This document shows positions 35,357-46,788 of a stretch of 64,000 nucleotides of DNA, in pieces. This DNA is from Gnetum montanum (taxonomy: Eukaryota > Streptophyta > Gnetopsida > Gnetales > Gnetaceae). Under the pieces are notes generated by a model. It worked only from the letters and a program-made list of their open reading frames with translations, was not told where the DNA came from and did no database searches. The stretch is taken from positions 235,948 to 299,947 of the forward strand of contig MNCI01010799.1 of assembly GCA_015680685.1 (NCBI GenBank), written 5' to 3'. Within the stretch, counting starts at the first letter, position 1. Every line of letters begins with the position of its first letter. The translations under genes and the position numbers were made by a program.

Positions 35357-36284
35357 TGAAGAGTTGTCATTGGTTGGCTATGTTGATGAAGCCTCATCAA
35401 TGTAGTTGATTACATCAATGAGGCCTCGTCAACGCATCTCACCTTGCATCAACAAGGCCTCGTCGATGTAGTGTCTATTCGTCGCCTATAAATACACACC
35501 TACTAGTCACATTTATGGCAATCTAGATTTTAGTAGTAGTGAAGCTCTTACATTTTTTGCATTTGAAAGTTAGAATTTTTTCCCCTGAGTGCCCATAGTA
35601 GGAGTCATTGAGTGTACGAATCTTTATTCGAGCATTGTTGTACTTGAGCACAGAAGTGTGTGCAGCAATAAAGATAAGCTTCTTGATAAGCCTTGTAGTA
35701 CTTTGGATAGATTATCTATTTTATTCATGCATTTGTTGTTTTCAATTATTTATTAAATGCTTTTCAATTAGTTATTAAATATTTTTCAATTATTACATTA
35801 ATGAGACAATTAAGCGAGATAGATTACGCACATAAGTACGACCGCTTCGAGTGTAACACATATTCACTTGGTAATCCCAGTAGTGTTATTACTTGGTACG
35901 CCTAGTAGCATATTGCTTGATCTCCAAGTAGAGGATACATGGGTTTAGGACATGCATGGAAAGTGGGAATGGAAAGTTATGTTAGGATTAATTAAATGTT
36001 AGTAAATTAGTTAATTTAGATTAGTTAATCAAACTAATTTTATCTACATTTGAGCACCAACTTATAAAACACAAAATGACAAAAATTGGATGCCTCAATT
36101 ACACTTAACCATATCAACAAACATCACAAGTGTAATTGGGAAGACAATTATTGACCTTAAGGTTAGATTCACTTCCTAAAGGGCTAGTGCATTAGAAATA
36201 ATAAAGTCCATGGAAATCGACTAGATCACACATGAATGCTTTATGATTCATATAGTTGGATGTAGGGTATCTCGCTACTCATCA
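35357..36284 (+). repeat. 3' LTR of element C
   Basis: Follows 'catgggagta', the equivalent of the polypurine stretch in A and B. U3 has several copies of a 'catcaatgaggcctcgtc'-type motif (35379-35475), more than the 5' LTR. TATAAATA at 35487; ends CTACTCATCA followed by ATTAT. Confidence 0.9.
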
Positions 36285-36289
36285 ATTAT

Positions 36290-37470
36290 TTATTTTCAAG
36301 AATAATAAAGTACAGGTAATCTATGGACTAAAATACTAGTTTTCATGAAAAATCTTGGCCTAGCATTACCCATCCATTTGGTAGTTGGCCTTTCTTCTAA
36401 AATTGCACAAAACGCGATTGTATAGCTATATGCTTATCTTAATAGTTTTTTTTCAATAGTCTGAAATTCTTCCTTGGATGAATCACTTATTTGAATTTTT
36501 CCATAATTATGTAAAGGAGCATGCTCTTACATGGTTTTTGGTTATGGCTAAAGAAAATTAGATAATATTATTATAAAAAAGGTTATCATCTTTTAGTTTC
36601 AACCGAAAAGAAGAAAAAGAAAGAACATGGAAAGAACTATTAAAGATAAATAAGGATCTAGCTCTTAATAAGGTTGTTAGAACTAAATATAATATTTAAT
36701 AAATTTTTTATAACTTAGTATTATCCATTGGAAAAAGGGGTAGAGGGTGGTAAAACCTAAAACAAGTTGACTATAACTACACTATAAGACATGTAGCCAA
36801 CATGAGTGTAGAGAAGAATATAACATACCAACAATTATATATAACTTGACCTTGCAAACCTTTTGCCTTTGAAATAATAGTCTTATCAATAGAGACATGC
36901 TTTAATTAGCATTGTTCATCAATATGCTTAACTACTTTATTTTCTTTTTACTTTGGATTCTTATTGAGCTTGCTTGTAACTAAAGATAACTTTTTATATT
37001 ATAATAATGAGATAGATTAATTAAATAAAATTGCAAATAGTAGTATTCTTAGAGTGCGAAATTCTATGTTGGTTTTAATTGTATCCTTATACATTACACC
37101 ACATAGGTATTATAGAATATAATATATAATTTACATAATCATAACCAATATGCTCTAAGCAAAATAAGTATGATTAGCATAATAAAATACATACAATCTA
37201 CATTGAAAAAGACTTTACCTAACTCTAACATTACCCTACTTTGACCAAACACATAAATAATGGTGTTAAATCAACATATGCTTTAGAATAGGTGTCTACT
37301 TTTTAAAATCATATTTAACCCCAAGACATATAGTCAAATCGTAAGCTACAGCTTCTAAGTAATGCAACACTGCACATATTATAACTAATTTAGGTAAGCC
37401 TCATTCAAAAGTATTGATGATGACATTCTAAAACTTTATCTTACCTACTTTGTATCAATACACAAACTAA
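36290..37470. other. AT-rich unassigned DNA
   Basis: No coding signature, LTR or repeat partner recognised. Confidence 0.5.
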
Positions 37471-37718
37471 TTTAGAGGATCGTTGTTGACCAGTTGGTTC
37501 GCATGCACTTTCATGCACCGCTTACCCTAGGATAATCTATAAAATTATAAGGACGTTTTTTAATGGCATGGCAGATTTTGGTAGCTTACAAATTGAAAAT
37601 CCATACGAACAAGTCTGTAAACACTTGTCAAGGCATCTAGCCATCATTCACGCTCGCAAATGGGGTCATGTGACTTTGGAACAAGTGTTACTCAAATTAC
37701 GCAGTGGTAATAGGGTCC

Positions 37719-38062
37719 CACAAACTTATACGACGGAGAGGTCAAACTTTTAAGACGGATGGCTACAAAAACCAGTAAAATTTAACCCTGATAAGAACCA
37801 ATGGAGAGAAATTCAACTTTTTTGGTAAATTGACGAGATGATTTTTAAAAGTCAACCTGGGTCTACTGAATTTGCATCATGCCCTATAGTAATATGGTCC
37901 TACGAATTTTTAAGTCTGGTGGTTACAAGGGTTAGTAAGAGTTCAACGCTAAGAGGAAATGAAGGAGATAAAAAAGATTGAACGGTTTTGGTAAAGTGGC
38001 CTACTAGTTCTTACGTCAACTTGGGGTCTCTCCAACTCAGTCTGCATCATGCTCTAGTGTTG
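37719..38062. repeat. diverged tandem duplication, about 165-180 bp units
   Basis: 'ggtcccacaaacttatacg' at 37718 and 'ggtcctacgaatttttaag' at 37896 start two units that share, in order, 'tggctacaaaaaccagtaa/tggttacaagggttagtaa', 'ttttggtaaa' and 'ctgaatttgcatcatgccct/cagtctgcatcatgctct'. The units are strongly diverged. Confidence 0.55.
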
Positions 38063-38284
38063 CGTGTAGCTTTCTTGACATACACGTCGGCAGATTATAT
38101 TAGTCCTGATATTTAAGGGACACACGGCTTCTATCTTCTTTACTTCTATCCCAGAAAACAGAGCTCTATTTTCTTCAACTTAACATTTTTTTAAAAAAAG
38201 GTCTCATATTACTGTTACAGTTATTTTTGTTTTCCATACCAGGCCAAAGTGAAACGGATGTTTTAATATTAAAATGAAAAAAAG

Positions 38285-38400
38285 CTTAATCATGTCTTTA
38301 AATAAATATTACATTTTCATAAAAAGAAAAGATAAAGCTTTACAATTGACTAACTACTAATAAAAACCTTCATTAAATTATAATTTATATGATTAGTTCA
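38285..38400 (-). mobile_element. non-LTR element, short 3' tail fragment
   Basis: The stretch 'aaataaatattacattttcat' followed by 'gataaagctttacaattgactaa' resembles the 3' tail of the copies at 23390 and 3510. Only about 100 bp are present. Confidence 0.4.
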
Positions 38401-39330
38401 AGACAAACGATATATGTTTTTTGAACTTAGAAACTTGTTTTGAATTTTGTGGCAGTGATAGTAGCGTAAATCATGAAAATTACATGAATCTAAAAAAATA
38501 CAGAATCTTGTTAAGACTTGAGGAAGACAGTAACATTACTCTAAGAGGATCTTGGTTGAGTGTGTGAACCCATTGCTTTCCAATCCCTTTTTTATTTAAT
38601 TACACCCCTAATAGCAGGTTTTCTGGGCATAGGTGTGAGATCACATCATCCAAATTTCTATTATGTTTATCGTGAAACAGTTTTGGTTTCCCAGACATGA
38701 TGGAATAGGTGACAACATGGAATACGTGAAATGGTAAAATATTTGAAATGTAGAATATGTCATATATGACAATTTTACTTTATATATGATTAGTTGAAGA
38801 TAATGATATATGTTCTTTGAACTTTTCAATGGTAGCGTAAATCATGCAAAGTACATGAGGAAATACAGAATCTTCTTAAGACATGAGGAAAACAATAACA
38901 TTACTTGGTTAAATGCATGAACCCATTGCTTTCCAATCCCTTTTTGCTTAATACGTGAAATGGTAAAATATTTGAAATGTAGAATATGTCATATATGACA
39001 ATTTTACTTTATATATGATTAGTTGAAGATAATGATATATGTTCTTTGAACTTTTCAATGGTAGCGTAAATCATGCAAAGTACATGAGGAAATACAGAAT
39101 CTTCTTAAGACATGAGGAAAACAATAACATTACTTGGTTAAATGCATGAACCCATTGCTTTTCAATCCTTTTTGCTTTAATTGCACCACTAATGGTGCGT
39201 TTCGTGGGCATGGTATGTCTCAGGTCAAGAAATCACATCATCCAAATTTCTATCACGTTTTACTGTGAAATCAGTTTTGCTTTCCCAGACGTGATGGACT
39301 CTGTGACAACAGGGAATACGCAAAATACTA
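38380..39330. repeat. nested tandem duplication with a 229-bp exact-period core
   Basis: 38721-38949 and 38950-39178 are near-identical units (229 bp apart, starting 'aatacgtgaaatggtaaaat'). An older, more diverged relative of the second half lies at 38385-38615 ('gatatatgttttttgaactt', 'aatacagaatcttgttaagac'), and the flanks 38625-38730 and 39190-39320 also match ('atcacatcatccaaatttcta'). So a larger ~560-bp duplication contains a younger 229-bp duplication. Confidence 0.85.
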
Positions 39331-39639
39331 AAAAGACACGTGGTTTCACAGTGCGTGCGTTACTTTCTTCCAACAAACCAAGGAAAATAAGAAATGACAT
39401 CCAATAAAGTCTATTCATGGGCAGATGCGTGCCCGGCAATTGCGCGTGCATTAACCTTGCTGCAAGAAAAGCCCACATGTGGTTGAAGATAGAGGCAACA
39501 GAGCTGGGAAAATCATGCGAGATCGTCAAGTGGTCAAGATGTTCAGTTTTTGAATTAATGCATCCGTCACAGTGTGTGAACGATCAGAAGAGTTTTCAGA
39601 CACTCTGCTAAGTCATCATTGGTACCATGGAATCATAAA

Positions 39640-39930
39640 TTGGGGAAGCAGTGATGCATAATTTGCGGATACGAAATCGAGGCGACAGCAGAAGCAGGAT
39701 TCATGGCGCCGCGGCCGCTTCCTCGGCGGGGACAGATATTGTCTGCAATCATGTCTTCATTTTTGTCATTGATGCAAAGCCTGGCTTCGTGTCTCTGCTC
39801 ATGGAGACGACGAGACCGCGTTCATGCTGCATCCGACGGCAATATCGTTTAAAGATTAGAATCAGGAGTTTGTCTTTGGATCGCAGTTGTGATCCCGATT
39901 GTGTTCGTGATTACTCTGTTTCGTGATTAC
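39640..39930 (+). other. GC-rich island with short ORFs, unrecognised
   Basis: This stretch is far richer in C, G and CpG than its surroundings (for example 'ggcgccgcggccgcttcctc' at 39704). Overlapping open frames include 39651-39926 (91 codons, Arg/Ser-rich) and one starting ATG at 39702 (49 codons). Neither resembles a known family. It might be the 5' end of a gene or an unmethylated relic; I see no matching downstream exon. Confidence 0.25.
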
Positions 39931-41820
39931 TCTGTTTTGCTCTGTTTCGTATGCTTTAGCTCAGTGGGGAATTATTATATTTTGCTGTGATTATGGGAAT
40001 ACATACAATTTGCATTTTAAAATATGCTTGTATTTATGTATTGCTTACCATGGAGTTGTACATTTGTATTTCAGCAAATTGAATGTTTTCCCTGCACTTT
40101 ATGAAGTATAATCAACCATTTTAATTGGCAGGGAAATAGAGTTTAAGATTTAGAAGTATGCAGAGTGTGCTTCTGCGCATCATTCATGCATCGTTTTAGT
40201 TATTCCCATGAAAATAATTTTGGTAATAAGACTTAAAAATACCGGATGCTTTAAATCTTGTAACATAGAACCGGGTTGGCACACACGTACTTTTGAAGGG
40301 AGGACATATTATGGTAGAATATATAAATATTGTTATATAAATTAGGTAGAAGTAAAATTTTAGATCCGTAATGGTCTTTTCTTCATCTATTTGAGAAGAG
40401 AAGATATGATAGTAAGATTCATTTTTTAAATAGACAACACCAGGGTTTAAGCTTAAGTAGAGCTACCTAAAAGAGGTTATGCTTTTGCTTATCTATCGAT
40501 CCTTCCAAGACCTTGGCTTGGAGGGATGAGCATTAAGCCTCCAAGTGAAGATCCTTTTTACCTAAGCCAATTGCCACATTTTATTGTTATATTAGTTTTA
40601 TCAAAATCATATTAAGTATTGTGATTTATTTTCTTTATTATTACTAATATAAAATGATGATATTATTAAATCACAATATACAAGGAAGAGTAGACTACAT
40701 GGCTATCATACTACTTTGGTAGAACTTAGATAATATAATCATGCTTGAAGTAAAACCTGATTGTGTACATCTTTTGCTTATAAAGAAATAAGTTTACCAA
40801 TTGAGGTGTACTCTCATTGGCTTGGTTGGTTGATAATTTGTACCAACTTTCTATTCTTGTAAATTTGCATGCATATTACAGTGTATCTAGTTGCAATCTA
40901 GGAAATATCACTTTCCATAATAATATAAAAGGGACTAATCAAATAAAATGATAAAAGAGTGTTCTTATGTTGCCAAAGTTTCATGTTGGGTGTATTTGGG
41001 TCTTCTTACAACATATTCTATGCTATGCACTTATTATAGCTTATAATATGTAACTTGCATAATTATAAGCTATGTGAGGAGCAACATCCCTAACTAAATT
41101 ATGGTAAATGTCACTGACAAATTTAAAATGTATAAAAATCAAATAACCAATATATGCCGATCTGAAAACTACATGGTTTGAATCTACTTTGCCTTGCCTT
41201 GCCAAAAAAATACTACATATGTTCTAACTAATTGACGTAAATTTCATTTATAAATTAAAAAAAGAAAATGATAAGGTAGATAATATAAAACAGGTAGAAA
41301 AAGACCTTTTGTGACTTTGTATTATCCTTCTTTATGCAAATACATATGAAAAATGAGTTTTAATTCATACAATAATCATGTAATCAAAGTGAATAATGAT
41401 GAATATAAAGTTATTTTTTTAAAAAAAATATTTTCTTAACTTCGATTTCTCTACCTAAAAGATCATCACCTAAAGCCTAATGTTTAAATCAGAAAATCAT
41501 GCAAAAGGTTTGTATATGAGCCATAGGTTAACCTTTTTTCTGAAAATAAATTGTTATATTAAAGTTAATGGTAATAGTCCTGAATCCACAATGCAAAGCT
41601 AATTCCTCCCCTGTTAAGAGTTAACTCTCAAACAGATGAATTTAAACTTGCGAATATCGTTCCTCTTTTAAGTAGGAATTCAATTCCTGACCGTATAAAT
41701 TTAACCTTTCTCGTACGTTGCCGCATTGACCTTTATTAAGTCAAGTTGAAGTCTACAATTTGCGTCAAGTTCGAGCCCTCCACTCACGTCTCTGCAAGTC
41801 ATGAACTTTTGACAGGCACA
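39931..41820. other. AT-rich unassigned DNA
   Basis: Nothing recognisable; many A/T homopolymers and no ORF with a motif. Confidence 0.5.
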
Positions 41821-41822
41821 TG

Positions 41823-41948
41823 ACATTATCAGAAAATCAAGATTGGGGGGGCGCATTTTGTTGACTTTTATGCAGAAAAGTAGCTCATAACATTATCAGA
41901 AAATCAAGATTGGGGGCGTATTTTGTTGACTTTTATGCAGAAAAGTAG
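41823..41948. repeat. tandem duplication, 67-bp period
   Basis: 'acattatcagaaaatcaaga' begins at 41823 and 41890; both units run through 'attttgttgacttttatgca' to 'gaaaagtag'. They differ by two extra G in the first G-run and one substitution. Confidence 0.92.
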
Positions 41949-42436
41949 GCCCATACTTTAATTTTGAAAGAATCTACCCTCTTCATGGTTGATGATGGTG
42001 TACTTTTATGCTATCACTGTTCTATTCGCTAATTTTATATACTTTTGCAATTTAATAAATCCAGAGAGTGCACGGACGCAATGTTTCGGTTTAAATTTCA
42101 ATAAATGCATGGCTTTTCTTGGCCGGGTCAAGCGCATGGGTCAGGTACGTGAATCTCCTATTTGAATTTTCCAACATCACGGGAATCACAACATCGAAAT
42201 TTCCAACGTGTTTCCTCTGATACGTCAGGATTTATAAACTTCTCTGATATCGGTTTTGCTTTCACAATGAAGCATGGAAACCCTGAAACATGCTGTACGT
42301 CAAAACAAATTATACCGATTCACATGATCGGTAGCACCGAGGGTTAAATTTGAAGGGCACCCTGCATTTTTTATACGAAGGGTGATTTTTAATGCACCCT
42401 TCAATTAGGAATGGATTTCTTGTCTTTCAAGACATC
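41949..42436. other. unassigned DNA
   Basis: No repeat partner or convincing ORF was found. It is the left flank of the LINE-type insertion at 42458. Confidence 0.5.
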
Positions 42437-42457
42437 TATTCTAATCAACATATAATT
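42437..42457. repeat. TSD, left copy, of the ORF1-only LINE
   Basis: 21 bp here match 44319-44339 with one C/T difference. The poly-T begins at its right end. Confidence 0.88.
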
Positions 42458-44318
42458 TTTTTTTTCAGAGAAAGACCAGCGCCGAAGGATAAAGGTAGAA
42501 ACCTTTATCCCAAGATTCAATCACCCAACCAGAAAATCCAAAGACATCCCACAAATCCATGTCAATAAACTCCAATCACCCCAAACTCTCAACCACCAAG
42601 AGCTTTTTTAAGAGGCTCTTGCATGCACAATCCCTGCAACCTAACATAGTGCCACAGGGAACCCCCTTTTGTCTCACTTATGACTAGGAATCTCTACCTT
42701 GAGGGTAGGGGGAACCCCCAAGTCAATCTCAAGCACTAGTCCCAAGGGGCGGCCAATCTCATTCAATTTCAACGAAACTGAAAAAGGAATTTTTGCCATG
42801 ACATCCCCTTCAAAAATTTCGTCCAAGGGGGGCCCTTGTCTTGGACCACCAACACCCAACTATCGAGAGGAGGGGGCTCCACCCCTAGTGTCCACCCATC
42901 ACAATTGATGCCATGCTGCCCTTGATGGTCGAACCTAGAGATCCCAAAGAATTAGTCAATTTTGGCGACATTGGCAACCCCAACGATCCTTGTGACCTGG
43001 GTGGAGTTTGCAGCTTCTCCACAGCCAGGGATGGACCCTCAATCGTGTTGTCCTTCTACTTCTCTAGTAGGCATTGATCTATCTTCATGTCCACATGATT
43101 AGTTCATTCCCTTGCCAAGGGGGCTAACATCATGGGCTTGTTGTCTAGGCTTTTGGTTTCCCTGACTCGTAGGCCTTGTCCCCTGAATTGATCCTCTAGA
43201 ACCCTATGCCTCCACCCCTTTTGGACTAGCTCCATGTGCTGGCCCTTGAGGATGCCTCCCCTTCCAAGCAACAGTCATTTAAGTCTTCCCTGCTTTTGTG
43301 AGGCCATGTGTTTTTTGACTGACCCTGGCAGTCTATAGTCTAATGTCCCATCTTACCACAGGTTTCATAGCCCACTATGGGATTGCCTGCCCTCTAAACT
43401 GTGGCCATGTTTTCATATTTGATAAACACCTTCTCCTCCCCTAAAGGGAGGTCCATGACAACTTTTCTGATCAAAGCCCTTGGTGATAGTAACCCCCACA
43501 CACAAAATCTGGTGAAATCCATTTGGTCCAAATAGCCAGTAGCTTGATCAAAGGAGATGAAATATCCAAAGAAACTAGCAAAAGTATGAAGAAAAACCAT
43601 CGTCTAGATTTCGCACCGAATCATGGATGCCCTGATCCAAACAAGTGCCTACAAAAACAGGTTTAGATTGCAATGGACACTTAGCCTATAATGTGTCATA
43701 GCCAAGCCCTATGCCCCAAAGAACCATGGACCGCTGCCACCCTCCCCCCCAAGCAAAATCGTCTCCCTATCAAATAGTGACTAGAAAGTAAAGAGAAATA
43801 AACTTCCAGGAAGGCTACAAACCTCCATAAAGCAACAACCCCAAAGCTTGGTAATTCACTTGTTGATTGCATCTAAATTGGGGGCTATTTCCATAGAAAC
43901 ATACTTGCCAATGAGGCTCTATTCAATTGTTCATAAATCCTCATTAGGTAGAACATGCAAATAGATCCTTAGTAACCCATCCATTCGCAGGGATTCCTCA
44001 ATACCCCCATCCCCAAGATGCCAAGAGTGCCCATCCTAAAGCCTTGCTGCACATTTGCCGTCTACCATCTTAGTCCTCATGAGATCCATTGGTCACATCC
44101 CTAGTCGCCCCTCCTATTGACTCATCTGACCCTCCACTTCATCTCCTGTAGCACCATTGCCAACCATAGGAGCCCCACCCAAGCCATTGTCCTCGTCTGT
44201 ACCCCCACCAACTTTGTCACCCACACCACCACACCTAGCCACCCTAGAACCATCTGTCCTATCTCCTGCACTCTCACCCATTCAAAATTCCTTTCCAAGA
44301 ATTACAAGTTGCCAGATG
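42458..44318 (-). mobile_element. L1-type insertion carrying ORF1 but no ORF2
   Basis: Minus-strand unit of about 1.86 kb with poly-T at its left end and a 21-bp TSD (20 of 21 identical). From right to left it holds an ORF1-like region with a zinc knuckle and then, after about 0.9 kb, the poly(A) end. No endonuclease or reverse transcriptase text occurs. Since truncation in LINEs removes the 5' part, retention of ORF1 with loss of ORF2 points to an internally deleted template. Its tail differs from the tail of the L1 family at 7.1 and 19.7 kb. Confidence 0.8.
42674..44050 (-). pseudogene. LINE ORF1 relic (DUF4283-like, zinc knuckle)
   Basis: Best part is 43600-43394: GYFISFDQATGYLDQMDFTR, FCVWGLLSPRALIRKVVMDL and PLGEEKVFIKYEN, matching the second half of the DUF4283 RNA-binding region and the segment that follows in plant L1 ORF1. 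Next come GNPIVGYETCGKMGH and TIDC (about 43385-43330), a CCHC knuckle with the first Cys changed to Tyr and a stop inside. Leftwards 42859-42674 is Pro/Gly-rich (MGVGGPRQGPPLDEIFEGD). Multiple stops and shifts in the N-terminal part. Confidence 0.75.
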
Positions 44319-44631
44319 TATTCTAATCAATATATAATTAACAAAATATTATTAATTATTTTTCAAAATATAAGTATCATTAATATAAAGTAAATCTTAG
44401 GGTTCATGCTCTTGTTTTACCTATTTGTACCTAAAAATTTGACCCTTCTCATTCAAGGTATCCATAGAAAGCACCCTTCGTAGATGAAAGGTAATTTTTA
44501 TGTTAAGCCTTTTATTTGTAGGGTACTTTTCAAAACACCATTTATTGAAGGATAAAAAGGCCTTTAAAGGTTAATGCACCTTGCAAATTTTATCCCTAAT
44601 TGGTAGATGTGTTAAATTTCTTAGTTGAATT

Positions 44632-45099
44632 TGTTAATTTTTAGTTAATGTGAAAAACCAAAAATTGTTAATTATTAGTTAATGTGGAAAAAAAATCTTC
44701 TTCTATTTTTTTATCAATTTAAGTTATATCTTTCATAACTTCCAACTTTGAAATCTCTTCTTAAGATATGATTAGCAATTTCCAAAATCATCTAAAGTTT
44801 GTAATAACAAAAAGACTATTATTTTCTCCTATAAATTAAGGTTGGGAAGATGTGTTAAGCACCAACACAACAACAACAACAGTGTGAAAGGAAGGACTTA
44901 AGAGTATCATGATAGCAACAAGCTATGAAAGTTATCAAGGATGGCTTGTGTCATTGGGTTATTTTCTCCAAATAAAGAAACAACTCTACACTAGTTCTTG
45001 TGGTTTTTTCTTTAATTTGGGGGTTTCTACATAAATTTTTATGTATTTTTTTTATTGTCTTTGTTGTTTTAATTTGCAAATTTAATTAATTTTATAACA
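44632..45099 (+). repeat. 5' LTR of copia element 1
   Basis: Starts TGTTAATTTTTAG and ends TTATAACA, 468 bp. TATAAATT at 44829; 'aataaag' at 44972. Matches the 3' LTR from 56276. Confidence 0.85.
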
Positions 45100-45101
45100 A
45101 G

Positions 45102-45113
45102 TGGTATCAAAGA
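45102..45113 (+). other. primer-binding site of copia element 1
   Basis: TGGTATCAAAGA, two bases after the LTR, one change from the initiator-tRNA-Met site TGGTATCAGAG usual for copia elements. Confidence 0.85.
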
Positions 45114-45129
45114 AAGTTGATGGAGCAGT

Positions 45130-45866
45130 TATAGATAACAAACATGCGTGTTGGTTAGAATTGGAACATATGGAGTGTGCTAATGAAAGATATCTTGGCA
45201 CAAAAGGAGTGTGATGAGGCCCTTCAACCTTCCAAACCTACAAAGATGTTAGATGATAATTAAAAAAAATTACAAGCAAAAGCACTAATGATGATTTATC
45301 TTTGTTTGAGCAATGGAATTTTGGCATCTCTTTATAATGAAAGAGATCCTCATGCTCCTTAGGTAAATTTGAAAAACAAGTTTGATAAAGCTTCAAGTTT
45401 GAATCGGTTTCATATTTATCAAAAGGTTTTTAATGTAAAGATAAAAGAAGGCATTTCTTTGCAAGATCATCTAGATGATATGATGGGTGCTTTTGTTAAA
45501 TTTAAAGAATATAAAGTGATAATTCTAAAGTTAGTGAAGTGTTATGCTATTTTGAATTATTTACCTGAATCTTGGAATCCATTATAGCTATTACTACTTC
45601 TATGAATATTGGCAATATTTTTTTGATGGTGTAGTTTCTACTCTTCAAGATGTAGAAAAAAGATTGCATGAAGTATAAGGTCAATCATCAGGTAATGCTT
45701 TTACAGTTTCAAATAGAGGTAGATCTAATAAACGTGATCAAAGTGAGGAACCTAATCAAAGCAGGGAAAGGAGTAAAAGTAGAGGAACTTCTAAAAGTAG
45801 GATTGACTGCTAGTTTTACTACAAAATTGGTGACATGAAGAGGGACTATCATGGTGATAAAGCTAG
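45130..45866 (+). pseudogene. gag of copia element 1 (left of element B)
   Basis: Recognisable blocks are LKNKFDKASSLNRFHIYQKV, FNVKIKEGISLQDHLDDMMG and YAILNYLPESWNPL (45369-45587), the UBN2-type copia gag. Then a Ser/Arg/Lys-rich stretch and a zinc-knuckle remnant FYYKIGDMKRDYHGD (about 45812-45860), in which both early Cys are lost. Element B was inserted directly after this knuckle. Several stops. Confidence 0.8.
45862..45866. repeat. TSD of element B, left copy
   Basis: GCTAG here and ACTAG at 52998-53002, four of five bases identical. Confidence 0.7.
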
Positions 45867-46643
45867 TGATGACCTACGATATTGCGTACGCGATATTGCA
45901 GCCTGCTGAAACATCTATAAATAAGAGGTGACTTTCCCTATTTTAGGCATCTAGAGTTAGACCCTTAGCCAAAGTATAGTAGTTTTACCATTCTAGAGTT
46001 AGAATAATTTCCATGTGACTGCAGTAGGAGTCTCAAAGTGAATAGATCCTTATTTGAGCAAATTGTACCTGAGCACACATTTGTGTATGATAATAAAGAC
46101 AAACTTTTTGATAAACCTTGCAGCATGTGGACTAAGCTAAGTAGGATTTGATTATAATTAAATGTTTAAATGCTTTCTTAGATAATTAATCTCTCTCAAT
46201 CCTTGACTCTCCTAGTTAAGTGCATTCAGTACGACCACTTCGAGCACATGTGTAATGCTTGGTAACCTAGTAACAAGTAGTGTTTGGTAATCCCAGTAGT
46301 GTTGCACTGGTTTAGGGTGTGTACAACAGTGGGAACAGATTCTGGTGCTAGGACGATTAGAACTTAGTTAGTGAATAGTTAATGAAAACTAGTCATTTAG
46401 TTATCTTCATCTTTTCCCATTAGCATAGGACATTGAAAAGGTAAAAGACATAAAAATCACATGCCTCAAGCTTACTTAACCATACAACAATGATAATACA
46501 AGTAAGTTTGGGAAGACAACGATTGATTAACCTTAAGTGTTCCATTAGGGCATGTAAGCACTTAGTCCTTGGAGTTCAACCAGATCATGCGTGTAATGCT
46601 CGTATTCGTATGATTGAGTGTAGGGGTACCTCTCCACTCATCA
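45867..46643 (+). repeat. 5' LTR of element B
   Basis: 777 bp. Begins TGATGACCTACGATATTGCG, TATAAATA at 45916, AATAAAG at 46092, ends CCACTCATCA. U3 has only two ATATT/ATATC palindromic modules compared with six in the 3' LTR. Confidence 0.9.
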
Positions 46644-46644
46644 T

Positions 46645-46663
46645 TAGCACTGTTGCCAGGGAC
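46645..46663 (+). other. primer-binding site of element B (tRNA-Asp-like)
   Basis: TAGCACTGTTGCCAGGGAC begins one base after the LTR. It is a close match to the complement of the tRNA-Asp 3' end, the usual Athila primer. Confidence 0.75.
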
Positions 46664-46788
46664 TTAGTTGTTTGTGCGCTACGTAGAACATAGGAGATCA
46701 TTCACATCGTTGGGACGCTAAAATGAACCCTTAGGGTTGATCAAAAGAAAAATAAGATAACGGTAATAGCACATCGACCAAGACAAAA

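Larger units (their letters stand above)
24438..36284 (+). mobile_element. LTR element C, Athila-like Ty3/gypsy, 11.8 kb
   Basis: Bounded by LTRs of 883 and 928 bp and an ATTAT TSD. Contents in order: tRNA-Asp-like primer site, gag, partial reverse transcriptase, RNase H, integrase, T-rich tail, an extra ORF with a long coiled-coil-like segment, polypurine stretch, 3' LTR. Protease and the N-terminal part of reverse transcriptase are deleted. It is related to elements A and B over gag, LTR body and tail, and to the solo LTR at 58407-59290. Confidence 0.9.
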
